This document shows, in pieces, positions 21,811-28,530 of a DNA stretch of 31,441 nt (the first letter of the stretch is position 1; every line of letters starts with the position of its first letter). Made by a program: the position numbers and the translations under genes. A model generated the notes under the pieces. That model did no database searches. It had not been told where the DNA came from and worked only from the letters and a program-made list of their open reading frames with translations. This DNA comes from a virus. The stretch covers positions 1 through 31,441 of IMG/VR virus record IMGVR_UViG_3300031987_000004; one strand, 5' to 3'.

Positions 21811-23799
21811 CTATACCGCCTCCTTAAGCTCTTCGCGCTCAACTCTCAGCTCTTGATCCTGCTCACTCACTATTAAGCTAATAACCTGCGAGTCTACATC
21901 GATTAACTCGGTGACACTTTCACGGTTATCAATGAATATCGGAGCTTTGAATTCGTGATATGCTGACAGAGTATTAATAATATCTAGCCCAACATTGATG
22001 CAAGCTCCATTGTTAAGCCCTGTACCATACGGAACACCTTCATACAATGTCTGGCATGTTTCTTTCAACCCTCCGTTAATCTGCTCCTCAAATAGTTTGA
22101 AATGAGCGTGATCAAACTCATCATTGATCTTTTCTTCTAACATGTTAACCTTGCACCTGGTGAACTCTTCGCAAAGATACATCTGCTCTTCCATTTTGCT
22201 GTATTCAGCTGCAAGTTTTTCTTCCTTGATTTTTAACTCTTCGATTCGCTCTTGGGCCTTCTCATACTGCTCAATGTCATTTAGTTTGCTCTGTAGCTCA
22301 TCTATCTGCTCCTCCAAACTGTCAACCTCTTTCTCGATAGCTCCAATCTTCTGGAATCTATCTCGCTTCAATCCTTCGATGTCCTGCTTAATTTGCTCTT
22401 TCTCTTCAACCTTCTCCTGGTATGTATCTGACTCTTGGTACTGCTTAGCTTTTTCTTTCAAGTCCTCAATCTCTTTCTTGATCTGCTCTGCTTGCTTATT
22501 GCAATCTGTTTTCTGGTCCTTCAATGACTCAATCTCTTCCTCGAGCTTATCAATATCTGCTTTGATTTTCTCCATTTCCTGCTTGATCTGCTTGCCTTCA
22601 GCATTAATACTCTCCAACGTGTCAGACTTCTCTTGATTGAAATCTGCTCTTGCCTTATCTCTAGCTTCCTGTAATTGCTCTTGAGGGATGTCTTGACCAC
22701 AAGCAGGGCAAACATCTTCCTGTTCAAAATTGAACTCTCTGTCGTTAACTTCATGCCATTTATCACGTAACTCTTGAGCTTTTTCTTCTCTAGAATTAAC
22801 CATATGCTTCTTAGCTTCAATATCTTCTTTCTTAGATTTGATTTCACGTTTCAAGGATCTAAATTCATCCCGAGACTTCTCCAATTCTTCCTTCTTAGCT
22901 TCTATCTTATCCTCAAATTCAGCTCGATGATTATTCTTAATATCCAACAATTCAGTCTCAATCTCAGCAAGTCTCTTCTGCTTCTCAGCGACTTCACCAC
23001 CAGATTCAATTCGATTAATCTGCTGCTCTTTTTGCTTCTTCTCCTGCTCCAGGTCCGCAATTTTGAGCGTCAATTCTTTCTCATCAAAATCTGAAATATC
23101 TGGCAAGCTATTGTTCACTTCATCAATACGAATCGGAATCTTATCTAACTGCCTGTTAATCTCTTTTTTCTTAGCTGCTACTACTTTCTTATGATCCTCC
23201 AGGCTTCGCTCTTCTAGAATATCCTGTAACTTCTCAAGCTGACTATTAGAATCTATCACCTCCTGATCATCGACGTCTCCACATACTTCAAGTAATATCT
23301 CACGTCTATCTTGCCAATGCAGCTGTTCATTGAAGTAACTCGGATTAGTTAATAGCTTGAAAATATCTTCATCGATAATCTCGCTAATACGCTGATCATA
23401 CTCTGACTTCTTAACCGGTACTCCATTAAGAGCATAGTCTGTAGTATGGCCCGTAAACTTCTTTTCAGCTGATCCACGCTTCTTGGTCCACTTCTCATAA
23501 TACGTTTTCTTAAGTGTGAGCTTCTTTCCATTGATCTCTAACATTGCTTCAGCTTGATGCTCTAGCCCATGAATTACGTTTCCATCTTCATCTAGAGTCT
23601 TAATATCGAATTTCTGAGTACTGTTGTCCTTGCTGTCTTTGTCGAATAGTAACCAAGTGAACGCATCAAATAATGAAGTCTTCCCTACGCCATTGTCACC
23701 AAAAATCTTAACGTCTGCTCCTTTGGCATCAAGACAAAATTCCTTGATGCCTTTGAAGTTCTTGAGCTTCAGCTGCAAGAGTTTGATTTCTTTAGCCAT
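21811..23799 (-). CDS. Rad50/SbcC-like ATPase with zinc hook
   Basis: A 662-residue SMC-type ATPase. Walker A is GDNGVGKTS (about 34 to 42). Two long coiled coils (about 190 to 355 and 375 to 520) flank a CPAC zinc hook (about 364 to 367). The C-terminal head has IFIDNRESVTEL, where the usual Walker B Asp-Glu is replaced by D-N, and a degenerate ABC signature. Phages often pair such a protein with RecT, where it may act in DNA end handling. No SbcD/Mre11-type nuclease is encoded next to it. Confidence 0.9.
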   Translation of the reverse strand: MAKEIKLLQLKLKNFKGIKEFCLDAKGADVKIFGDNGVGKTSLFDAFTWLLFDKDSKDNSTQKFDIKTLDEDGNVIHGLEHQAEAMLEINGKKLTLKKTYYEKWTKKRGSAEKKFTGHTTDYALNGVPVKKSEYDQRISEIIDEDIFKLLTNPSYFNEQLHWQDRREILLEVCGDVDDQEVIDSNSQLEKLQDILEERSLEDHKKVVAAKKKEINRQLDKIPIRIDEVNNSLPDISDFDEKELTLKIADLEQEKKQKEQQINRIESGGEVAEKQKRLAEIETELLDIKNNHRAEFEDKIEAKKEELEKSRDEFRSLKREIKSKKEDIEAKKHMVNSREEKAQELRDKWHEVNDREFNFEQEDVCPACGQDIPQEQLQEARDKARADFNQEKSDTLESINAEGKQIKQEMEKIKADIDKLEEEIESLKDQKTDCNKQAEQIKKEIEDLKEKAKQYQESDTYQEKVEEKEQIKQDIEGLKRDRFQKIGAIEKEVDSLEEQIDELQSKLNDIEQYEKAQERIEELKIKEEKLAAEYSKMEEQMYLCEEFTRCKVNMLEEKINDEFDHAHFKLFEEQINGGLKETCQTLYEGVPYGTGLNNGACINVGLDIINTLSAYHEFKAPIFIDNRESVTELIDVDSQVISLIVSEQDQELRVEREELKEAV

Positions 23800-23949
23800 C
23801 TATACCACCTCTCCTTGAAATTCAAGCCAACATTTATAACTACAACAACATTCCCATTGATTATCATCATACTCTGGTACTCCTTCACCAGCATCAAAAG
23901 TAAATCCGCAATTAACACAAGATTTGGTGGTTTCTTCTGTCTTGACCAT
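23800..23949 (-). CDS. Small cysteine-rich protein
   Basis: A 49-residue frame with CVNC near the start and a dense CCCSYKC cluster near the middle-to-end, probably a zinc-binding protein. It ends three bases before... the ATPase start region and begins right at the stop of the next upstream gene; packing is tight. Start is ATG at 23,949. Function unknown. Confidence 0.6.
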   Translation of the reverse strand: MVKTEETTKSCVNCGFTFDAGEGVPEYDDNQWECCCSYKCWLEFQGEVV

Positions 23950-24369
23950 CTAAACCGCCACCTTATCTATTTCTTCTTTAGAACGCTGCTCTATAATCTC
24001 CCAGGTATAAGTTTGTCCTAAAAAGCTGATAACAAAAATATACTTAGTTCCTATTTCAGAATCTATCTTGATCACACTCTCAATCTTCTCTCTACCTATT
24101 GGATAGCCACACATTAGAATAAGCTTCTCCATAAATAACTCTTCATTTTCAACAGCTTGTCTCTTAGGACCAAACAATTGATTAATGATGTATCCTTTCT
24201 TTTTGATCTCTTGCAGCATTTCTTCAATATCAAATGATAATATATTCCCTTCGATTACTTTGTTGAAACTCTTAATTCCAGCTTTAACTTGCATATAATT
24301 AACGAATCTAACTGATGTTACTCTATCCATAATCTCTTGAGCACTCTCTAATCTTCTCGGTGTTTTCAT
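23950..24369 (-). CDS. Hypothetical early protein
   Basis: A 139-residue protein, ATG with AGGAGG upstream. The middle is a charged helix (FDIEEMLQEIKKKGYIINQLF) and the end is beta-rich (KYIFVISFLGQTYTW). No membrane segment or Cys cluster. I do not recognise a family. It starts the block that leads into the ATPase and recT genes; a plus-strand promoter for a short RNA overlaps its start. Confidence 0.7.
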   Translation of the reverse strand: MKTPRRLESAQEIMDRVTSVRFVNYMQVKAGIKSFNKVIEGNILSFDIEEMLQEIKKKGYIINQLFGPKRQAVENEELFMEKLILMCGYPIGREKIESVIKIDSEIGTKYIFVISFLGQTYTWEIIEQRSKEEIDKVAV

Positions 24370-24397
24370 TGATAATCGACCTCCTATATGGTATAAT
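24369..24397 (+). promoter_or_regulatory. Strong plus-strand promoter for a short RNA
   Basis: TTGATA, 17-base spacer, TATAAT, with an extended TGG before the -10 box. It faces right, against the minus-strand genes, and is followed by no plus-strand gene. Confidence 0.65.
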
Positions 24398-24403
24398 TAA
24401 ATA

Positions 24404-24463
24404 TAATCAAATTTAATAATCGTTACATCGAGACACTTGCTTTCCCAGAGCGAGTGTCTTTTG
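24404..24463 (+). ncRNA. Candidate short antisense RNA to the XRE regulator gene
   Basis: Predicted RNA of about 60 bases from the promoter at 24,369 to 24,397 to a hairpin at 24,431 to 24,459 (11-bp stem AGACACTTGCT with AGCGAGTGTCT, one G-T pair, 7-base loop) followed by TTTTG. The T-run is short, so termination may be partial. It overlaps the 3' end of the minus-strand XRE gene and lacks any start codon with a ribosome binding site. Confidence 0.5.
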
Positions 24464-24986
24464 TCGTATAAGGTGAACAATACTTATTCTTCAGATACTT
24501 CAAAGTAGTTTCATTATCACGCTTGTCTAAATCAAAACCTGCATCATCAGCAGCTATGTCAAAATGCTCACAACAATGATTAACATCTTTTGCTTGCCCT
24601 AGGACATAATAGAAAGCTTTCTCTTGCTTACTGTTACAGTGGCTAACATTAGTTACATTCCCCGTCTGCAATTCCTCCACTTCTTCGATTGCTTCAATTA
24701 ACTCTAAACATTCCTTCTTAAGTCTCATCATAGATATGTTCAAATCGATCCTTACCCTATCAAAATAGATACTATTAGTTGTATCTCCATCAACTAACAG
24801 CTGTAATCTCTTGCTGTTCAATACGTTTACAACTGATTTCAAAAATGTATCTGACAACTTTTCCTGGTTAAGCAGTTGGCTGATTCTTGCTTCTGAATAT
24901 CCTGTAGCTAACGCCAACTCTTTCTGACTCATTTCCGACTTGTCCATTTCTTGAAAAAGAACACTTTTGATTACTCTTGAACTCAA
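24423..24986 (-). CDS. XRE-type helix-turn-helix regulator
   Basis: A 187-residue protein. Residues about 15 to 60 form an XRE helix-turn-helix (SQKELALATGYSEARISQLL). The rest is helical, with a long charged helix (about 75 to 105) and a Cys/His-containing stretch (NHCCEHFDIAAD) that may bind metal. Start is TTG behind GGAGGTGAG. Early position suggests control of early transcription. The DNA encoding its last residues is also the terminator hairpin of a plus-strand short RNA. Confidence 0.8.
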   Translation of the reverse strand: MSSRVIKSVLFQEMDKSEMSQKELALATGYSEARISQLLNQEKLSDTFLKSVVNVLNSKRLQLLVDGDTTNSIYFDRVRIDLNISMMRLKKECLELIEAIEEVEELQTGNVTNVSHCNSKQEKAFYYVLGQAKDVNHCCEHFDIAADDAGFDLDKRDNETTLKYLKNKYCSPYTTKDTRSGKASVSM

Positions 24987-25079
24987 CTTAACTCACCTCC
25001 TCATAAATTAAACTATCCTAAATTTAAACTGTTGAGTATTTAGTCGCTTCCAAGCTATAATTAACATAGAAAATAAAAA

Positions 25080-25160
25080 TTACATATTTGAATTAGCCAA
25101 AAACTCCTGAAATCCAGGGAAATACTTCTTATAATACTCGATCATCATATCCCAGTTCAC
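25080..25160 (-). CDS. Very small protein
   Basis: A 26-residue frame starting GTG with GGAGGTGAG upstream, the best ribosome binding site in this stretch. Sequence begins MNWDMMIEYYKKYFPG, aromatic-rich and amphipathic, with no membrane helix. No family recognised. The gap to the next gene (24,987 to 25,079) is AT-rich and holds no clear gene. Confidence 0.5.
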   Translation of the reverse strand: MNWDMMIEYYKKYFPGFQEFLANSNM

Positions 25161-25239
25161 TTATCTCACCTCCCTCCAAAGCCTGTACACTTTCTATCCA
25201 AAGCCAAACGGTTCCCCGCTGGCTAAAATTTAATCTTCA

Positions 25240-25461
25240 TCAAAGACCAGTTCCAGTCAGTGCTCCTACCTGCTGATTCTCCTCGGAACTAATCTCAAAC
25301 CCTTCAATTCTAAGAAGACTCGCAATGAACCTATCCCATCTATCCCAATTCTTTAACTTCTCTTCCCATACTTCGCAAAATTCGTCTACAGGTAACGGTT
25401 CAGTCCTGGTCCCATCCGGCTTTACAAATCGACATAAGACTGTATACTCTTGGTTAGCCAT
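25240..25461 (-). CDS. Hypothetical small early protein
   Basis: A 73-residue protein with AAAGGAGG upstream of ATG. Moderately acidic, aromatic-rich (VWEEKLKNWDRWDRF), no Cys cluster. The N-terminal half looks like a beta hairpin and the rest helical. Function unknown. Confidence 0.65.
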   Translation of the reverse strand: MANQEYTVLCRFVKPDGTRTEPLPVDEFCEVWEEKLKNWDRWDRFIASLLRIEGFEISSEENQQVGALTGTGL

Positions 25462-25541
25462 CTAACCGCCTCCTTTGCTTACAATATATTAAAATACTAG
25501 ATTGTCTTATGACTGGTAAGTAATTCTACAACTTCATCCTT

Positions 25542-25694
25542 TTATTCAGTAGTCCATTTGATTTCGTCGTATCCTTTTCTTTCGAAAGTTTTGTCAATCT
25601 GCTCCTTGAATTCCTCAGCTTCATCTTCTCCAAGAGTCTCTTTCATGTCTTCGTACATTGATCGTAAGACGCTATCTGATAGCTCATTATCCAC
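25542..25694 (-). CDS. Small acidic protein
   Basis: A 50-residue frame, start GTG with AGGAGGTAAG upstream. It is an almost entirely charged helix (MDNELSDSVLRSMYEDMKE), with net negative charge, ending in a small beta-like KGYDEIKWTT. Possibly an inhibitor or anti-type peptide, but there is no match. The region from 25,462 to 25,541 has no clear gene. Confidence 0.6.
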   Translation of the reverse strand: MDNELSDSVLRSMYEDMKETLGEDEAEEFKEQIDKTFERKGYDEIKWTTE

Positions 25695-25706
25695 TGTCTT
25701 ACCTCC

Positions 25707-25874
25707 TCATTCGAAGTCTTGAAATATCCTCAACAAATCACAACCATCTGATTCAGTTTTTTTGTTGAAATAGAAATCATGAGCTTCCATCATACTCTCA
25801 AATGCATGAACTTCATCGTTGCAGATCACAATCCAATTAGTTGCTTCAAAATTTATATCATGCTCAATGAACAT
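25707..25874 (-). CDS. Small hypothetical protein
   Basis: A 55-residue frame, ATG with AAGGAGAATAG upstream, ending 12 bases before the next gene's start. It begins MFIEHDINFEATNWIVI, a beta segment, followed by an acidic helix. No known family. Confidence 0.6.
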   Translation of the reverse strand: MFIEHDINFEATNWIVICNDEVHAFESMMEAHDFYFNKKTESDGCDLLRIFQDFE

Positions 25875-25959
25875 TATCTATTCTCCTTTCATGCTGATTA
25901 TGTCTTGCAGGTTTTTCCTCGCTTTCTGTTGAATTACATTGCAGAAAGGAGGTGTTAAT

Positions 25960-26304
25960 ATGTCGCAAGAACAGATCAATCAAATAACCGTGTTAATCAA
26001 AGATGCTTACTATTCTTCCAAAGAAGCTCATGAAATTTTGTTTGAAGAATATGACAATAAAGAAAACCAAATTACTGCTGCTGTTTTGATTAACAGATCA
26101 ATTTCCTTAATATCTGCTGCAAAAGCTATATATTACTCAAATTATGAGTCTTTAGCGAAAACAGACATAGAAAATATTTTTAGTAAATTTGATCTATTCG
26201 AATCTGAATTTATGACTAATTTCCCAACTGGTCATTCTCACCAACATACAGGTCTAAAATTCAAACAATTCGAAGAATCAGTAAAATTGTTTTTTGAAGT
26301 TTAA
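25960..26304 (+). CDS. Plus-strand hypothetical protein (possible moron)
   Basis: A 114-residue all-helical protein on the strand opposite to the early operon. I put the start at ATG 25,960, five bases after AGAAAGGAGGTG; a TTG at 25,939 is upstream of that site and unlikely. The helical pattern (INRSISLISAAKAIYYSN) could fit a four-helix bundle of the HEPN type, but the RxxxxH motif is not clear. Its stop codon directly touches the stop codon of the convergent minus-strand gene. Opposite-strand genes in an early operon are often independently expressed prophage genes such as morons. Confidence 0.7.
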   Translation: MSQEQINQITVLIKDAYYSSKEAHEILFEEYDNKENQITAAVLINRSISLISAAKAIYYSNYESLAKTDIENIFSKFDLFESEFMTNFPTGHSHQHTGLKFKQFEESVKLFFEV

Positions 26305-26664
26305 TTATTCTTTATCTGCTGGGCTGTTGCAGCAGTCCAGTTCTTCATTTCTTTGTAACTTAAACCCATGTCGTTGTGCTATACTTTGAATTAGAATTTT
26401 ATTCTTGTCAATTTGTGACAACTCTTTTGAAATTTTGTCCTTCCATTCTTTATAAAACTCTAACTCATCTTTAGGAACATAGTAAGTATGCACTATTTGA
26501 AATTTTTCTTTCTCTGGTGTTTTCTCAACTATATAGCGAGAAAACATATCTAATTCTTTTTGAATATCTTCTGGAGTCTCTGTTCTCCAAAACTTCAATT
26601 CTTTAAACTTAACCATCTCTTTACTCCCAATCGTGACATTTATTCCATTAATCACTTCTTCCAT
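26305..26664 (-). CDS. Hypothetical early protein
   Basis: A 119-residue protein. The start is set at ATG 26,664, eight bases after AAGGAGG; GTG codons at 26,673 and 26,667 lie inside or too near that site. The middle is a charged helix (TPEDIQKELDMFSRYIVEK) and the end is Cys-rich (LDCCNSP). It is likely the second gene of the early operon after the Cro-like gene. Function unknown. Confidence 0.65.
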   Translation of the reverse strand: MEEVINGINVTIGSKEMVKFKELKFWRTETPEDIQKELDMFSRYIVEKTPEKEKFQIVHTYYVPKDELEFYKEWKDKISKELSQIDKNKILIQSIAQRHGFKLQRNEELDCCNSPADKE

Positions 26665-26677
26665 CACACTCACCTCC

Positions 26678-26935
26678 TTATGCTGATTCTGCTATTTCCA
26701 TGTCTGTGGGGTGGCTAGTTTCTTTAAAAGAAACTTTTTTAGTAAAAAAAATGTCTTCTATAGATTTTCCAAATAAATCTGCTATCTTTTTAGCTTCTGC
26801 TAGTTTAAATGTAGAATTGCCATTTTCCTTTTTATTATAATTAGACTTTGATGTATCTAACAACTCTGCCATATCTTCTTGAGTTAGTCCAGCATTAATT
26901 CTCATCGCTTTTAATGTAGGAAATCTTTTTCGCAT
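26678..26935 (-). CDS. Cro-like XRE repressor
   Basis: An 85-residue protein. Residues about 5 to 62 form an XRE helix-turn-helix (GLTQEDMAELLDTSKSNYNKKE) like phage Cro/transcription switch proteins. It is transcribed away from the CI-like gene. A near-consensus early promoter and AAAGGAGG lie upstream. The gene itself carries a 17-bp copy of the operator at 26,718 to 26,734. It is expected to commit the phage to the lytic path. Confidence 0.88.
   Translation of the reverse strand: MRKRFPTLKAMRINAGLTQEDMAELLDTSKSNYNKKENGNSTFKLAEAKKIADLFGKSIEDIFFTKKVSFKETSHPTDMEIAESA
26718..26734. promoter_or_regulatory. Operator copy inside the Cro-like gene
   Basis: GTTTCTTTAAAAGAAAC, a perfect palindrome and identical to the intergenic operator at 26,955. 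A repressor bound here would block elongation through the early operon. Confidence 0.7.
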
Positions 26936-26954
26936 CTAATTCCCTCCTTTGTAT

Positions 26955-26971
26955 GTTTCTTTAAAAGAAAC
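26955..26971. promoter_or_regulatory. Operator 1 of the genetic switch
   Basis: A perfect 17-bp palindrome (GTTTCTTT A AAAGAAAC) just downstream of the early promoter start point and close to the Cro-like ribosome binding site. Expected to bind a CI/Cro dimer. Confidence 0.8.
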
Positions 26972-27001
26972 TTGACTTACTTCTATTATATCATTTAAAA
27001 T
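26972..27001 (+). promoter_or_regulatory. Possible second repressor promoter
   Basis: TTGACT, 18-base spacer, TAAAAT on the plus strand, overlapping the early promoter. It would compete with it for polymerase. Confidence 0.4.
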
Positions 27002-27012
27002 CAACTTGTCAA
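26985..27012 (-). promoter_or_regulatory. Early promoter (drives the Cro-like gene and early operon)
   Basis: TTGACA, 16-base spacer, TATAAT with an extended TGA, on the minus strand. It lies between the two palindromic operators and is the strongest-looking minus-strand promoter in the window. Confidence 0.85.
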
Positions 27013-27029
27013 GAGATTTACGCAAAAAA

Positions 27030-27046
27030 GTTTCTAATTTAGAAAC
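27030..27046. promoter_or_regulatory. Operator 2 of the genetic switch
   Basis: A perfect 17-bp palindrome (GTTTCTAA T TTAGAAAC) related to operator 1. It lies just upstream of the repressor promoter. A weaker site follows at 27,050 to 27,066, with 5 mismatches to the operator, overlapping that promoter's -35 box. Confidence 0.8.
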
Positions 27047-27050
27047 TTAA

Positions 27051-27079
27051 TTTACTAAAAAGAAACTTTCAGTTATAAT
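27051..27079 (+). promoter_or_regulatory. Repressor promoter
   Basis: TTTACT, 17-base spacer, TATAAT on the plus strand. The degenerate operator at 27,050 to 27,066 overlaps its -35 region, so the repressor can regulate itself. AGAAGGTGAT follows as ribosome binding site. Confidence 0.7.
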
Positions 27080-27100
27080 TATTAGAAAGAAGGTGATTAT

Positions 27101-27514
27101 ATGGCAACATTCGGGGAACGTTTTAAAAAACTAAGAAAAGAAAAAAATTATACTCAAGAAGAGTTAGCAAATAAATTTCATACAACTAAAAGTTCAATTT
27201 CAAAATATGAAAATAATCGTAGCATCCCTGAAGTTCCTACTTTAGAGAAATATGCTAATTTCTTTAATGTTTCTGTAGACTACCTTCTTGGACGTACTGA
27301 TCAGCGTCAATCAAGTAATGACAATGATGAAAAAATCGCAAGAATAAGACGAGCTATTGAAGACAAACCAAAACTACTTCAATTCTTTGAGCAATTAGCT
27401 AGACGACATGAATTAGTCCTACTATTCGACCAAGCAAAAGACCTTCCAGATGAAGCAATCAAAGATGTAATAAGCATTATAAGAAGAATTGAGAAAGAGG
27501 AGGGTGATCATTGA
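27101..27514 (+). CDS. CI-like XRE phage repressor
   Basis: A 137-residue repressor. Residues about 8 to 60 form an XRE helix-turn-helix (NYTQEELANKFHTTKSSISKYEN), followed by the common NFFNVSVDYLLGRTD. No LexA-type peptidase domain is present. The C-terminal part is a helical oligomerisation region. Next to it is an ImmA-type protease, so induction is probably by proteolysis, as in ICEBs1/phi105-type systems. Both genes are coupled (TGA overlapping TTG). Confidence 0.9.
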   Translation: MATFGERFKKLRKEKNYTQEELANKFHTTKSSISKYENNRSIPEVPTLEKYANFFNVSVDYLLGRTDQRQSSNDNDEKIARIRRAIEDKPKLLQFFEQLARRHELVLLFDQAKDLPDEAIKDVISIIRRIEKEEGDH

Positions 27515-27825
27515 TTGAACTAGTTAAAAATGCTGAGTTACATAATATACATACTACCTTTTTAAACTTTAGCCCAACTTTACGAGGATTTATTTACCCT
27601 TGCACTAATGGCCATTATCATATAATAATCAATAATAGATTTACAAGAGAAATGCAGCAAAAAGTCTTACTACACGAAACATATCACATTAAGCATCATG
27701 TTCCCAATCTTTTTTATCTTATTGGATTGGACATGCAACGAATTACAATAGAAAAAGAAGCAGCTGATGCAGTCCTTGAGTTGATCACTGATTTAAACAG
27801 AGGTGATTCCGAGGATTATTTTTAG
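27511..27825 (+). CDS. ImmA/IrrE-type metallo-endopeptidase
   Basis: A 104-residue protein with LHETYHIKHH (zinc-binding HExxH type, HETYH at about 55 to 59) and a later Glu-rich helix (EKEAADAVLEL) that should supply the third ligand. ImmA-type peptidases cut the partner repressor when induced. Start TTG overlaps the repressor stop and follows GAGGAGG. It is about 30 residues shorter than ICEBs1 ImmA but retains the catalytic part. Confidence 0.9.
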   Translation: MIELVKNAELHNIHTTFLNFSPTLRGFIYPCTNGHYHIIINNRFTREMQQKVLLHETYHIKHHVPNLFYLIGLDMQRITIEKEAADAVLELITDLNRGDSEDYF

Positions 27826-27835
27826 AACTACATAA

Positions 27836-27849
27836 CGAACATGCGTTCT
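27836..27849. promoter_or_regulatory. Candidate LexA/SOS box
   Basis: CGAACATGCGTTCT matches 13 of 14 positions of the Gram-positive LexA box CGAACRNRYGTTYC. It lies between the ImmA-type gene and the secreted-protein gene. The T-run just after it could also make it a weak terminator. Confidence 0.45.
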
Positions 27850-27908
27850 TTTTATTTTGGTTTGTTCAGAAATATTTAACTATAAGACTAAATTTAGGAG
27901 GTGTAATC

Positions 27909-28280
27909 ATGAATAACAAAATTGCAATTTTGTTATTAGTATGTTTATCATTAATTGCAGTATCTACTACTGTATTAGCCGACACTGATATATCAGACGG
28001 AAACTTCACTTATGATAATGTAAGGGTTATATATTCAAATGGAGATGAAATCAAAATATTAGGTGAGATGACTAATAATTCAGGAAAAGATTATGACCTA
28101 ATCCAATTTACAATAACTTTATATGATTTTTCAGATGAAATACTAGAAGCTGAAGAATTTTTTATATCTAATTTGAATAATGAGGAAACTAAAACATTTA
28201 AAAAAACTATATATAAAGATTACTCGACTTATCATCATGATTTTAAAATTCAATTTGATGATGGAATAGTTAAAAAATAA
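27909..28280 (+). CDS. Secreted FxLYD-type protein
   Basis: A 123-residue protein. Residues 1 to about 24 form a signal peptide (basic N-terminus, hydrophobic core LLLVCLSLIAVSTTV, cut likely after VLA). The mature part has an NNSGKDYDLIQFTITLYDFSDEIL pattern, the FxLYD-type beta-sandwich found in exported proteins. AGGAGGTG precedes ATG. Its position in the lysogeny region suggests expression from the prophage and a change of the cell surface (lysogenic conversion). Confidence 0.8.
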   Translation: MNNKIAILLLVCLSLIAVSTTVLADTDISDGNFTYDNVRVIYSNGDEIKILGEMTNNSGKDYDLIQFTITLYDFSDEILEAEEFFISNLNNEETKTFKKTIYKDYSTYHHDFKIQFDDGIVKK

Positions 28281-28302
28281 AGTTAAATTATTTTTAAGTA
28301 TA

Positions 28303-28333
28303 AATAAAAAACCAGAGCTATAACCGCTCTGGT
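28303..28333 (-). terminator. Minus-strand intrinsic terminator
   Basis: Stem ACCAGAGC with GCTCTGGT (8 bp), 7-base loop, followed on the minus strand by TTTTTTATTTAT. It ends transcripts coming from the right, and it has no T-run in the plus direction. Confidence 0.8.
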
Positions 28334-28429
28334 CTCCTACTAAGTAATATATGTAATGGAGGAAGATAAAGAAAATAGGGGAGTAAAAAATCTATTCTTA
28401 ACTAAATTACCTTCCTCCTCTTTGATGCT
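28303..28429 (-). ncRNA. Candidate minus-strand non-coding RNA beside the integrase
   Basis: An extended -10 (TGCTATAAT, 28,436 to 28,444) without a clear -35 and the intrinsic terminator at 28,303 to 28,333 would define an RNA of about 127 bases. No good reading frame lies in it, although it has AGAGGAGGAAGG. That sequence can pair with CTTCCTCC downstream. It may be an antisense or regulatory RNA acting on the integrase or on the secreted-protein gene. Confidence 0.45.
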
Positions 28430-28435
28430 AAATAT

Positions 28436-28444
28436 ATTATAGCA
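28436..28444 (-). promoter_or_regulatory. Extended -10 promoter for the non-coding RNA
   Basis: TGC followed by TATAAT on the minus strand. The -35 hexamer (CAGAAG) is weak, which extended -10 promoters tolerate. Confidence 0.4.
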
Positions 28445-28530
28445 TGCAGTTAGACAGGCTTCTGTTGGTTACGTCACATTGCCATGGAATGTTCTTATTC
28501 TTCAATATTAAGTTATATAGGAGTGATATC

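Noticed and set aside
22124-22636. Plus-strand frame of 170 residues inside the Rad50-like gene
   Set aside because: It is a Ser/Phe-rich shadow of a coiled-coil gene on the other strand.
24431-24463. Terminator of the XRE gene on the minus strand
   Set aside because: On the minus strand the hairpin is followed by CGATGTAACG with no T-run and lies within coding sequence. It fits the plus strand instead.
24987-25079. A gene in the AT-rich gap after the 26-residue peptide
   Set aside because: No frame with a ribosome binding site was found on either strand, only AT-rich sequence and the leader of the XRE gene.
28341-28430. A 28-residue plus-strand peptide as a type I toxin opposite the minus-strand RNA
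   Set aside because: It has no ribosome binding site and no membrane helix. The antisense RNA idea is kept without the toxin.
28444-28530. Integrase extension upstream of ATG 28,531
   Set aside because: There is no ribosome binding site at 28,444, while ATG 28,531 has AGGAGTG and starts exactly at the resolvase domain.
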